From: Rutidosis leptorrhynchoides
Taxonomy: Eukaryota; Streptophyta; Magnoliopsida; Asterales; Asteraceae
Direction: 5' to 3'
DNA length: 64,000 bases
Assembly: GCF_046630445.1 (NCBI RefSeq)
Contig: NC_092333.1
Location: 97,810,001 to 97,874,000, forward strand
The notes below the pieces were generated by a model that was given only the letters and a program-made list of their open reading frames with translations, was not told the DNA's origin and made no database searches. The position numbers were made by a program, and so were the translations under genes. This document shows positions 27,048-38,645 of the stretch, piece after piece. The stretch's first letter is position 1, and each line of letters starts with the position of its first letter.

Positions 27048-28041
27048 CGATGATCTTAATATCATAGGTACAACTAAAGAGATCCATGAAGCCATTCAAC
27101 TTCTAAAGAAAGAATTTGAAATGAAAGATCTCGGAAAAACCAAGTATTGCCTTGGTTTGCAGATTGAGCATATGCCTAATGGTTTACTTGTACATCAAAC
27201 AACTTATACAGAAAAGATTTTAAAACGTTTCAATATGGACAAGGCAAAACCATTAAGTACTCCTATGGTTGTTAGATCACTTAATGTTGACACTGATCCA
27301 TTTCGTCCCTGTGAAGATCATGAAGATATCCTGGGACCAGAAGTACCATATCTTAGTGCAATTGGAGCTCTTATGTATCTTACAAATTGTACAAGACCTG
27401 ACATTTCTTTTGCAGTTAATTTGTTGGCAAGGTTCAGCTCAGCTCCTACCAAAAGACACTGGAATGGGATCAAACATATATTTCGATACCTTCGAGGAAC
27501 TACAGATTTAGAATTATTTTATTCTAACGAATCAAAACAAGATTTGGTTGGTTATGCAGATGCAGGTTATTTATCTGATCCACATAAAGCTAAATCTCAA
27601 AATGGATATGTATTCCTAAATGGAGGTACCGCAATATCATGGCGTTCTCAAAAACAAACACTTGTTGCAACATCATCAAATCATGCCGAAGTGATTGCAT
27701 TACATGAAGCTACTCGAGAATGTTTTTGTTTGAGATCAATGACATAACTCATTACTGATTCTTGTGGACTAGAACGCAATAAAAGTCCAACAACTATCTA
27801 TGAAGATAATGCAGCTTGCATAGCACAGATGAAAGAAGGGTATATCAAAAGTGACCGAACGAAACACATACCTCCTAGATTCTTCTCATACACTCAAGAT
27901 CTTATCAAAGACAACCAGATTGAAATGAGATATGTTCAATCCAGCAAAAACTCTGCTGATCTTTTCACCAAAGCACTCCCAACTGCTATTTTCAGAACGC
28001 ATGTTCACAATATTGGCATGAGGCATGTTCAAAACATGTGA
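27048..28041 (+). pseudogene. pol: copia-1 Pol part 3: end of reverse transcriptase and RNase H
   Basis: Copia sequence resumes in the RT catalytic region (VDDLNIIGT follows the target site), then KDLGKTKYCLGL, TRPDISFAVNLL and the RNase H segment (YADAGYLSDP, ALHEATRECFCL, YEDNAACIAQ, KHIPPRFF). A TAA at 27745-27747 interrupts the frame, probably from CAA Gln. The remaining frame ends with TGA at 28041. Downstream are two GGGGGAG polypurine-like tracts (about 28063-28071 and 28195-28203), the second abutting the 3' LTR. Confidence 0.9.
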
Positions 28042-28194
28042 CGACTCAGCGATGTCTACTTGAGGGGGAGTCAACTCTATACTGCACTCTTTTTTCCTTG
28101 GCTAAAGTTTTTATCCCACTGGGTTTTTCTTTAGCAAGGTTTTTAATGAGGCAGTAACATGTAGTTGATTATTAATAAAACAAAATTGTCGTCC

Positions 28195-28203
28195 AAGGGG
28201 GAG
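28195..28203 (+). other. copia-1 polypurine tract
   Basis: AAGGGGGAG directly before the 3' LTR, the plus-strand DNA priming site. A similar GAGGGGGAG lies about 130 bp upstream, as in many plant copia elements. Confidence 0.85.
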
Positions 28204-28522
28204 TGTTATATATGGCCGACACTTTTAACACTTTTGATAAAGTAAAGTTTATTCAAATTCACGGATATAATTCACGGATATTACTATGCACCTAACTGCA
28301 CAGTGAATTATTATACTATAAATATGCAATCGATTGTAATTAGTGAGATACCAATTCACATACATAGAATATATTTCATCATCATTCTTTTACTCTCTCT
28401 TATTTTAAGTTTATTAGTAGCCTATAGTCAAGAACAAACCAACTAAATGTAGTTATAAGCCTACTGAATTATAACACGAACCAAACCACTAAAGGTAGTT
28501 ATAAGCCTACAGAATTATAACA
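28204..28522 (+). repeat. copia-1 3' LTR
   Basis: A 319-bp repeat of 980-1298, with 5 differences by eye, followed by TSD CTTTT that merges into a T-run. Confidence 0.95.
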
Positions 28523-28885
28523 CTTTTTTTTTTTTTTTGCTAAAATAATGATTACTATTAAAATTAGAAAACCTTCATCACAACCTACTCCGCCATTTAT
28601 ATTTGTACTTTTAAATAAAATATTAAAGTGTAAATCGACAGCTACCAAACCCTATGTTTCATATGGAAGCCCATCAAAACCACCGAGTAAGAATCATATG
28701 CTTGTAAAATAACTCTACCGAATACACCCTATATAGCAAGAGCGAGCCAGCAAGGGGAATCCCACTGCGGCAAGAAATGTAAATTCTTGCAACGCGTGGT
28801 ACTCAAACCTACATCCATATTTCCAAAGGCTACCACATAACAAACCAAAACTTTTAAAGCAACGAGTACCACTGAGAGCTTCGTG
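28523..28885 (-). mobile_element. SINE-like remnant with poly(A) tail
   Basis: On the minus strand: an A-box-like GCTCTCAGTGGTA at the right end (about 28865-28880), a B-box-like GGTTTGAGTACC (about 28798-28809), a core with the arms TGCAAGAA and TTCTTGCCGCA, and a 3' poly(A) seen as the T-run 28524-28538. Copia-1 inserted in this tail. The layout matches 436-700. 28885-29310 holds no recognisable gene and includes the 3' flank of the beta-adaptin gene. Confidence 0.4.
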
Positions 28886-29310
28886 TATCGTTTCACCTCT
28901 TTAAATGGTACTTCTATGAAAAAACTTCTATTTTAAAAAAAATGGTCAATGAAGCATCCACACACACAAAATACAAAACAAATAAAAATAGAGTAATGTA
29001 TATCGTATAATCCATCAACCAACGAGATGAACTAGTGGATCCAGAAAAAGGACCAACCAGCAGCTTGCAATACACTAAAAGTTGCATTTCAAAGCCATCT
29101 CTACTATAGACTCCCAAATCTCAGTACCACAAATATTACAATGCAATCTGACATATTAAAAACGCCTGCAAAAGTATAAAGTTTGTGCACAAGATTCACT
29201 ATAAATACAAACATTTCATCATCATTCCTTAATTAAGAAAACATAAAACCTATACATACGCTAACGAATACAGCAACCAACGACACGAAAAACGAGACCC
29301 GAAGTCAAAA

Positions 29311-32300
29311 TCAACTCTTGAGGAGGGTTTCTAGTGCTTCAAAGAATAGTGGGGCCATTTCGGGGTGTGGACTTTTGATGGCACATTTAAGTCCAGGAAC
29401 ACCAAGAACTACTGTAAGCTCAATCAAGAAAGGGATACCTCGCGGGATTTTAGCAGATAAATACAAGACATCCTGGTTGGCGTTCTTACGTTTGGCAATA
29501 CAGAACATGTTTGAAGAAGATAACAGTTCTATGGTTGAATCGACATTGTGTATTACTACGCCTTGAATGTCTCTTGACACCTCGTTTGAGTCGGGTAATG
29601 ACTTCCATGTCTGAATCATAGTAAAATAAAATATCAGCCTTTAATTAAGACAAAATTACTTAAAAAGTCCCTATGGTTTGTCCAAAATTGCTGGTTTGAT
29701 CCCTGTGGTTTGGTCCTTGAATGTACTTGTTTGTTAGGTGTTCTGGATATGTTTTGAGTCTATTACATAAAATTTAGGTGCTTAATGGTTAAGAGAGTGT
29801 TTCAACTCTAAATACTAGAATGTTGAACCATTCAGCATCATATGTCATTCAGATGTCAGAAACAAACGCACCGAATGCTGAATGCTTCAGCATTCAGCGT
29901 TGAATCATTCAATTATGAGGTAAACAAACACACCCTAAGATAGTTCCTTATAAGAAGCTATTTTAGTAATTTTGTCTTTGATTAATATTAATATTAATAT
30001 TAATTAATATTAATATTAATATTAATATTAATATTAATATAAAAATTAAAGCACAATAATGCAAAAGCATATCTTGGGGTGACCAGTAAAAGGATCGGAA
30101 ACGGTCACGGGATAATCCAATTAAGTCGCGTACATCAGCGTAAATTTACTCCCCCTCACGGGTAGTCTGAACGGGACCGGAAAACCTTACCCGTTTATCC
30201 GTTTACCCGTTTACTCCAAATATTGTTCTTGTACAGAATCTAAATATACTTGATTGAAGACAAAGTTATATTACCTCAAGGAAGGTAGTACGTTCCATTC
30301 GTCCATCTTCTGTAAACAATACAAGCAGCAAAATTCTATCATTAAAGTACCAAACAGGCTGTTGATTGTTCTTAACAGCAATCTGCAAAAGCGAGTTTGG
30401 TGGGCCCGGAGCAATATTCTGAAACAGAACCATAGGCAAAAGGGTCCTTTCTGATGTTCCCGGTTGCACTTGTCCGACCTGAATAAAAATATAGGCTGAC
30501 TCATAATTCTCAAACACCCAATATATAAGAGAAAGAGTAAAACATGATGGAGTCCAATAATACCTGGAGTGGCCCACCAGCGGCAAGACCAAATGTATTC
30601 TTGTTGAACTGAATCATAAATCCATCCAGAGGAATTTGTGTATTGTTCTCAAACATGATGCTGTAAAATATCTGACCGTCTCTTCGTACCATTTGACCAC
30701 TGATTTCTAGACCTTGACCAGTTGCAGCTGGTAACAGAATAGGTAGTGGAGGCCTGCAAAAAGCATCGGTAAACTAATAAGGAAATACGGGCTGGTCAGA
30801 CGGGTCAGATCATAACATTAACTTTTAGTAGGGGATAAAGAAGGTTGGCTTGATCTACAAACATCTTATATCCGGCGTTTCATTTTAACAAAATGACCCA
30901 TTTTGCAACTAATGTGTTAAATATGATTCGGACATTATATAACCAATGAATAACCAATGAATTAAATACTATTCTATTCATCCCAAAACAAAGCTCTGCA
31001 CACAGTTCAATACACTTGGAATCACCTTCGACTAGTTCTGCTTCAACCTATTAATTACAGTTTACCCATTTGACCAGTTAGAGGTATAATTTAACCCGAG
31101 TCAACCCAGTTATAGGTAAAAGGGTTGATATAACCACATCTACTTATCCGTATCAGATTATCCACCAACTTACCCTGTAGGCTTTACGGGCTGATCAACT
31201 GATACAATACCATTATCGCCACCATCAAGACCCACAAGATCGAGTAAATCAGGCACAGGAGCAGCAGGTGCAGGAACTGGTGGCTTTGGTTCAGCATATG
31301 AAGATAAAGTGGGTGGTGGTGATGCACCGTTATCAGCAGCATGTGCAGATGATGTTTCGGAATACCCTCCTTCACTTCCCTCGGGGAACTCTTCTTCTTC
31401 TGTTTTCTGTAAGGTTCTAACACGGTTTACAAATGTTTCAGGGGGTTTGTGATACACAGACGACAAAGTAGCAATGTTGGCGAGTAGTTCATCAAGGAGG
31501 GATGAATCGAACTGGTTTGAGTCGTCACTTATCACCGGTTTTTCAGCTAAAACCACATCTTTTGCAGCCTGATATATAAAAAAGCAATTCATTATGGCAG
31601 ATAGTATTTAATAACTTATGCAATTTACTGACAATGTGATGTAATATATTGTGGCATATACAATTTCAATACTTCTATTATTACAGAAATGAGCTATCTT
31701 TTTTACCAACAGGACTTTGGCTTAGCGGCATCTAGGTGGCCCATCAAGTACGCCTGCAAATGTCTCCACCGCTTGGCTCGGTCACAAAGGTTTTTTAGGA
31801 GTTAGAAAACGCACTGCTTCGGTTCTTTCATTTCCTAACTACTTATTATCTTATTAGGTGTTGCAAACTAAGTCGTACGTTTTAACGAGCTTAATAAAGA
31901 TATCTCACATATATTCAGTTCAATCTGAGATTTAAAGGTTTTGTTTTTAAACATTCTGGGTTGAAAGAAAAGTGAAAATCAAGCTAATGGCATAAGAAGA
32001 TAACATGCAACAAAATGCGGAAACAAACCTCGGGATCCGTTGAAAGAAGACGCCAATATATGTAAGCACGATCTCGTAGATCTGGATTGTCGGTCTCCAC
32101 AGTGGCATTATTCAAAACAACCTACAAAGGCAAAAATTTATAAGTGTATCTTGAATCCAGATCTATTTGAACAAATATAAATAGGTGACACAATCATTCA
32201 CTCAGCATGTTCTTAACCATATGACAAACAAGAATACCTGAATCATCTGTTGTGGTCCTTCAGTTGGCTTCTTAAGGAAAAGTTTGACCGTTGCAGTCAA

Positions 32301-35300
32301 CAACTGCAATTGGACTTGTGCAGGTTCTTCAGGAAAACTCTCAAGAAAACTTTGAAGAAGCTCATCAGCATTATCAATCCTTTCCGCATATTCACCAATT
32401 ATCCAAATCATCGATGCCTGTAAAACAAACAAGAAAAAAAAAATGACTTAAGCTAGTCAAGATTCAACAGATAGCATGAAAATAAGAGCTTGTTGATATT
32501 ACCTTAGCCTCTGGTTCATCTAATGTGTCTAAGCTCTCACAAAGTGTGGCAATAATAGATTCATACCTAAAAAAGAAAGATCCAGTTCAATATTATCTTA
32601 CAACATTACTACATATTACAACAACTATATGATCATACTTACGTGTTGGGATATCTTCTGAAAATATCTTTGATCACTATAATAGCTTCTTGAACAACAT
32701 AATTGACTTTAATTTTGATAAGTTCTAGAAGAACACTAATGCAACGTTCAGCTGCTCTTTCTAATTTAATCGCACATCGCCCAATAGCACGAACAGCTTT
32801 TCGAACAAAATCTACATCTACTTCTGTAGCATATTCTTTAAACTCCAATAAAACTTGGTCAATATTTCTATCTGAAGCAAGTTTTATCATGATCTCTAAC
32901 TTCTCCATCTTTACATAGATTGGATCGTTGTACTTGCAAAAGAACACCTAGAAAATAGGCGGTTTAAACGTTATACTCACCATTGACCAAGTCAACCAAA
33001 AGACCACTTCATACCTTAATTTCATGGGCAAGGATTGTAGGCCGCCTTTGTACAATAAGGTTAATGTTCCTTAATGCAACATATTGAATCTCTGGCTCTG
33101 AAGAAAGTAATGTTACAAGAGGAGGAGCCATTTTCTTGCACAAATTTCGCACTACATCGGGACTAGTAATGAGTTCCATTTGTTGAAGAATCATCTACAA
33201 AGATAATTATGTTAATAATTAGATTTATGAGATAATAGAATTAAGAATGAAGTTAAATAAGTAAAACCAAAGCAACCTTAACAGCTGAAAGAACAACAGC
33301 ACAATTTGCATGTTGCAGTCTTGGAGTAACTCGCTCTATGATATTTTCAGCTTCACGTGCATCAGCTGCCTTGTACTTAGAAAGAGCATCTAATATGAAA
33401 ACTTGACCCCACCTAAATCAAGTTTAAATAAGGTGTGTTTGATAAAACTGACGATTAAACGTTAAATGGTTCATAATCTGAATGATTCAAAGGTTCTGAA
33501 TGAACAATGAACTTGTTCTGAATGACAATAACCTGTTTGATAATCATTTTGAACGAAAAATGTGAATGATGTAAAATTACCTTATTAACCTTTTATATAA
33601 ATATAAAAACAATATAGTTGTTTGATAAATGTTCTTAGTATAAATAAAGAGGATATTACATAAAACTTAGGTTCTTATTAGTTAAGGGAGTATTTATTTC
33701 AACTCTGCCTGAACCATTCAACACCATATGTCATTCAGATGTCAGAAGCAAACGTTGTGTTAAATGCTAAATGGTTCAGCATTCAACATTGAACCATTCA
33801 ATTAAGAGGTAATCAAAGACACCTTAAGAAAGTCATCTACCAAATCACTATATAACATTTATAGTATATGTACTAAAAAAATATTGAGAACTACACTCAC
33901 TCGGTGCATTCATTTAGAGCTGTAAGCAGCTTTGATAAAGTATGGGTAGTGATCTCAAATACAGGTGTAGTGCTATTATCTTGGATTTCAGCAAGTGCTG
34001 CAACAGCATTTGCTACTACCATAGGATTATTGTCAGATATTAAATCCTTAAGAGCGTCCAAAAAACCCCTATCTTCAACTAACTCAGCATTAATGTCGTA
34101 CAGTTTAGCAACACATATAGCAGCTGTTTTTCGAACATAAGGATCATCATCCTGGTGATTAAAAGCATGTAAAAAAAGTGAGTGTTTCCCTTTATTAGTC
34201 TAACTAATTAAAAATTAAAGATAATGATAAGAAAATTAACCTTGAGACACCTCTGGAGAGGATCACAAAGATATTCAGTGATTTTATCAACTCGGATGCA
34301 TCCCATTGTTCTAACAGCTAAAGCCCGGATTAAAGGGTTCGGGTCTTGCGTATCCTGTTGACATTTATTTATTGCAATCCTCTTAGAAAGTATATCAAGA
34401 GAATATGGACTCTTATTCATGAAAAAAGATATACAAAAATGATGTGTGGTTCATATAATGAACAATACATTTATAATGTACTAACTGAACACTTTTTATT
34501 ATGATAACAAACTTAGTATGATAATTATGTAGCGTATCATAATCAAACAGGAACGCTAACGAAATTCTGTAGAGGCACATTATATATCTACAGCAGAAGT
34601 TTCAGTTTAACTATATATGAGCCTGAGGTGTTATAAGACAAAGATAAAATAGCAAACCAATGAACTAAAACAATTCAAAATATGAAGATACAATAATGTA
34701 ATCTGTTAAGCCACAATCATCAACCATCATACTAATAAAGAGAGAGAGCATTTAGAGATCATTGATATGGCTTAGTAAAAAATCGAATCTATAACTGTCT
34801 GGTTAAGTTTACAATATAATATATCTAATATAGGTGTAGACTATACCTATAAGCCACAATAGCGCACACTTTAGCTCATCTATTAAAATTCTATAAGCAT
34901 CATTTATAACCAGATTTTGACAAGCACGAAGATAGACTATTCTCTTGAATTATTTGGCCATTGGTTATATTACTCATCATATATGATATTACCTCAACGT
35001 AACTTCATGGTAATGAAAACTATAAACCTTACCCCCAAAAACTCCTTCGGAGAAGGATTTTGATATATACTTAAATAGACACAAAAATGCAACAAAAACA
35101 AATCTTTCACTTATACCAGTTGGAGTGGGCTTAAAATTAACACTAACAGGTCTATACAATATCAACCCCATCCTTAACTTCAAAAGGCTCCAAAGGAAGA
35201 GAAACTATCATCTACGTATCGCAAATGTAAATGTAACTCGTATGGCATATTCCACTTGTTTAAGTTTCTATTCAACACTTACCGTCGTGTAAAAATTAGC

Positions 35301-36139
35301 CTACCCCCCCCCCCCCCCCCCCCCCCTTTCTCCTCCCCTCCTATATCGTCCTCTTTATTTGGGTCTAGTATTCTAACCAAGTAACAGCTACTAACCAGTT
35401 GCATTCAAATATCTATGAAGGGCAAACATATGTGGATGTGAATAGCAAAGTATGCAACGTCTTACCTTTACAAAGGTATTAACTGCAAGTATAGCCAGGT
35501 CAGGCTGACTTTTAGCATAATTGATGAGATACAAGTAAACAAGCTTCTTAAGCTCCAAAGTTTCCGTCTGCATACAGTTCAGGACATCGGTGAAAAGTGA
35601 CGAAACATCCTTCCCGACTGTCATCGCTGCAATCACCTTCTTAACTGCATCTTTTCTCTTATCCTGAATCCAGATATTCATGTCATTAAATCAACGAGCT
35701 AATAACCCAAATTAGTCATCATTAGGTATCAATCTGATATAAAACAGTCATGTAGTAAGCATTACATAGAGAAAAAAAATGTAAAAACCCTACTCCAGAT
35801 AACAAACCTAAGAACAGTTACTTGCAACTAAACCTAAATTTTCAATTTAAGTTCCAAATCCTAGCAATGTACAATTAAGTTAATTATATCATTAAAAGAT
35901 CTGCCACTTACACGGTAAGATTTCAGCAGATCAACGCGATTTTAAAATATTAAGCATTATAGCTAACGGAGTATCGGATCAATGCATACAGTTACAAGCT
36001 TATTACGTAGATCTATTTAAAAAATTATATGTATAAATAAAAGAGAAGGAACCTTATATTGAGAATTGAGTTCTTCCTTGAGTTCAGGTATTTCTCCTTT
36101 CTTTGTTGTTGAGAAGTATTTAGAATCGTGGCCGCTCAT
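29311..36139 (-). CDS. Beta-adaptin (large beta subunit of AP-1/AP-2 clathrin adaptor), 14 exons
   Basis: Exons (plus-strand coordinates, 5' to 3'): 36053-36139, 35466-35663, 34241-34354, 33901-34151, 33277-33412, 33015-33194, 32643-32947, 32503-32566, 32238-32417, 32029-32121, 31174-31568, 30564-30753, 30275-30478, 29311-29610. All junctions are GT/AG and phases agree, giving 2697 bp and 898 residues, close to the roughly 895 of plant beta-adaptins. Residues about 12-530 form the armadillo-like adaptin trunk ([38 protein letters not shown]). A Pro/acidic hinge follows, with a clathrin-box-like LVGLD (647-651), then the two-part C-terminal ear ([36 protein letters not shown]). It works on the cytosolic face of trans-Golgi or plasma membrane, linking cargo and clathrin. 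I cannot say which paralog it is. The gene looks intact; no defect was seen. Confidence 0.96.
29736..29935. repeat. Short diverged MITE copy in beta-adaptin intron 13
   Basis: It shares CATATGTCATTCAGATGTCAG, TTCAGCATTCA and a final ACAAACACACCCT with the larger element at 33431-33824. It looks like an internally deleted relative. An (ATTAAT)n-type microsatellite follows at about 29983-30040 in the same intron. Confidence 0.45.
33431..33824. mobile_element. MITE in beta-adaptin intron 4
   Basis: A 394-bp non-coding element with 13-bp terminal inverted repeats AGGTGTGTTTGAT and ATCAAAGACACCT (12 of 13 paired) and TA on both sides (33429-33430, 33825-33826). It contains repeated TTCAGCATTCA and GAACCATTCA motifs. 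Superfamily uncertain. Confidence 0.55.
35305..35326 (+). repeat. C homopolymer in beta-adaptin intron 2
   Basis: A run of about 22 C within the 1.1-kb intron. Its length is prone to sequencing or assembly error. The intron holds no other recognisable feature. Confidence 0.8.
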
Positions 36140-38058
36140 TTTCGCCGGCGATCGGAACCACCGATGGTGACTGAATGGAGCAGATGATTGTTTGAGAATT
36201 TGATTAAATTACAATTAAAAATCAGTTTTAAGACATTATTTTTAAGAGCTTTGTAATTGTAACTTTTTATCCTACACTTGATTGACAACTAGAAAATGAG
36301 CACGCGCTATACTGCGTCTTCATAGTTAACGGAATGTGTTATAGGTGTGTGTATGTGTATTGAATATAGTCTGAAGTATTGAGCGTTTTTTTTTAAGTGT
36401 CCGTTTAGCGTATAGTTAGTCCCATTGTGTTCATAAGTTTTTTTTGAGTTGAACGGTGGGCTCGGAAAAATTTAACTCGCACCGAGCGAAAAGATAGGAC
36501 CCGCTAAAAAAATGGGTGGAGTTAGTTTTTTTTATTTTAATAAGATTGTATATTTACACTTTTTACCCCCGAAGAAATGTAAATTTGAGGAGTCGTTGTG
36601 TAAATTGAGGCAAAGATGAGGGGCCGAATGCAGTGTGAACGCAAACACAAAACTACAACCCAAATCAATTGAAACTACAAAAATTGTAGTGGCTATTAGT
36701 ATGTAGGGGTAAATTTACACTTTTTACCCCCGAAGAAATGTAAATTTGAGGGGTCGTTGTGTAAATTGAGGCAAAGATGAGGGGTCGAATGCAGTGTGAA
36801 CGCAAACACAAAATTACAACCCAAATCAATTGAAACTACAAAAATTCTAGTGGCTATTAGTATATAGGGGTAATTATACCCTTAATTATATAAATTCAAT
36901 TCCTTACATTATTTATTTTAGGGTATAATTGAGAATTTATGAGATAAAAATGTAGATGGATCCAAAATTAATGTGAGGATCACTACATTTTTTAGGCATT
37001 CATGACAGTACGTTGAATATGTTTTTTTAATTGTACTACTTTTTTTATTATTATTGCAGTACTACTTGATCTCGTGTCGAGGTAATATGTCAAAACAAGA
37101 AGTAGGTTCGACGCGCTTCGCTGCGTGTTTTACAGTTGTTGTTGATGGTCGTTAGTTGTCGTAGGTAGTTAATATATCATGTCTTCGCATAGAGTTACAA
37201 AACCCTTTACAGTCCATTTCATTTATTTACAAATAATTCATAATCCATGAGTAGTTATAGGTTGTGTTAATCATGGATAATTACAAAAGGTCTAATATCC
37301 AAAAGTTATGCGCATTGCTTTGTTAACGTTGATTGCTTAAAAAATTCACCAAAATGTTTAAACTTTTTTATTAGTCATTTCAGCAAGATATGGTACTTCG
37401 GGGGAAAGTCATGTATATTTAATGTTATGATAATTATATTTGTACTTTTATAAATAATTTAGGGATATAAGCTGTAAATTTGAATTACTTCATATTTTTG
37501 GTTTAGAAACAAAGCTTCATTAGTCGCCCGTGAAAACTCCGTTTCGAATAGAATTTGTTCCATTTAATTCGGAAAATTATGTCGAGTTAAACAATGATAG
37601 CGGTGAAACCTAACTCGCGACGAAGAAAAAAATAAATCTCGTCAATAATGTTGGTGGGTTTTATTTAATACTTTTTTATGTTAAATAGAACAATTACATT
37701 TTACACCCCTCAAATTACATTTTCAATCCCTCAAATAAATGACATTTTTTGAAAGTTTCTCATCTCCAAAACTACATGGAATATTCCATTTTTACACACA
37801 AAACTACAATCCATGCTTTCTCTAATATAGAGGTTGGTAATGAACCAAGATTCATTTTTTAAAGACGGTAAATATAGTCCACTAGTTGAGACTCTAATAT
37901 CTCAGCAAAAAAGAACTAATTCAAATTTTGTGGTGGTCAAAGATCGGAAACAATCATGTAGTAATTCGGTTAAACCACATGCATTAGATACACATATGTT
38001 AGATTTTGGCTCTTTAGAATATGAAAAAACCTTATAAAGGGAGAGTAGAATCACGACA
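36140..38058. other. Upstream flank of beta-adaptin, no gene seen
   Basis: About 1.9 kb without a credible coding region. It should hold the beta-adaptin 5' UTR and promoter on the minus strand, but no clear TATA box is seen. A frame at 37834-38037 has no recognisable domain. The 161-bp tandem duplication is listed separately. Confidence 0.5.
36552..36873. repeat. 161-bp tandem duplication
   Basis: Two head-to-tail copies (36552-36712, 36713-36873), each starting ATTTACACTTTTTACCCCC and ending in a GGCTATTAGTAT stretch, with only a few differences. It lies about 400-730 bp upstream of the beta-adaptin start codon. Confidence 0.88.
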
Positions 38059-38232
38059 TGAGATGAACCTAGTTCTTGTTAAAAGGCGTATCTTATTATT
38101 TGAATGAATGGCCAAGCATGATACGTACAAAATAAATAGACAAGCAATCCTTAAACCTAGTGAACTAATAGCATAAGTCGACCCTGATAGAAATGGGTCG
38201 ATAATACAGACATGGACTAATATTGTCTAACG
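38059..38232 (-). repeat. copia-2 3' LTR (short)
   Basis: In element sense it begins CGTTAGACAATATTAG (a TG start mutated to CG) right after a GGGGA tract, includes CTTGGCCATTCATTCAAATA, and seems to end ...GGTTCATCTCA. Its partner is not in the window, so the left boundary is approximate. Confidence 0.5.
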
Positions 38233-38474
38233 TCCCCTGGCAGTCGGAGCGGGAGCGAAGCGAACGCTGAGACTGGATCTGAACTCATCAAAAAGTGCTG
38301 TAGGTAAGCCTTTGGTGAAGATGTCTGCGAACTGGAAACGTGAGGGAACATGAAGCACACGCACATGACCTTTTAGGACAAGGTCGCGAACAAAGTGTAT
38401 ATCAATCTCGATATGCTTGGTTCTATGATGTTGAACCGGATTTCCAGACATGTAGACTGCACTTACATTATCAC
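38227..38474 (-). pseudogene. pol: copia-2 Pol C-terminus (RNase H end)
   Basis: The segment encodes the RNase H end typical of copia Pol (VSAVYMSGNPVQHHRTKHI, FADIFTKGLP). It is separated from the rest by the solo LTR at the duplicated AATAA site. Its stop codon overlaps the start of the LTR. Confidence 0.85.
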
Positions 38475-38479
38475 AATAA

Positions 38480-38569
38480 TGTAACATCCCGTTTTTCCCG
38501 TACGTATCGAAAGGTACATACTTAATCATTTGTACGTATGTAACTCGTTGTTTATGCGTAATTGTGTAG

Positions 38570-38645
<76 letters not shown>

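Noticed and set aside
28914..29117. 67-residue frame downstream of beta-adaptin
   Set aside because: It has low-complexity hydrophobic composition and lies in the 3' flank of the host gene.
37834..38037. 67-residue frame next to copia-2
   Set aside because: No domain, no homologue recognised, no supporting context; kept only as a remark.
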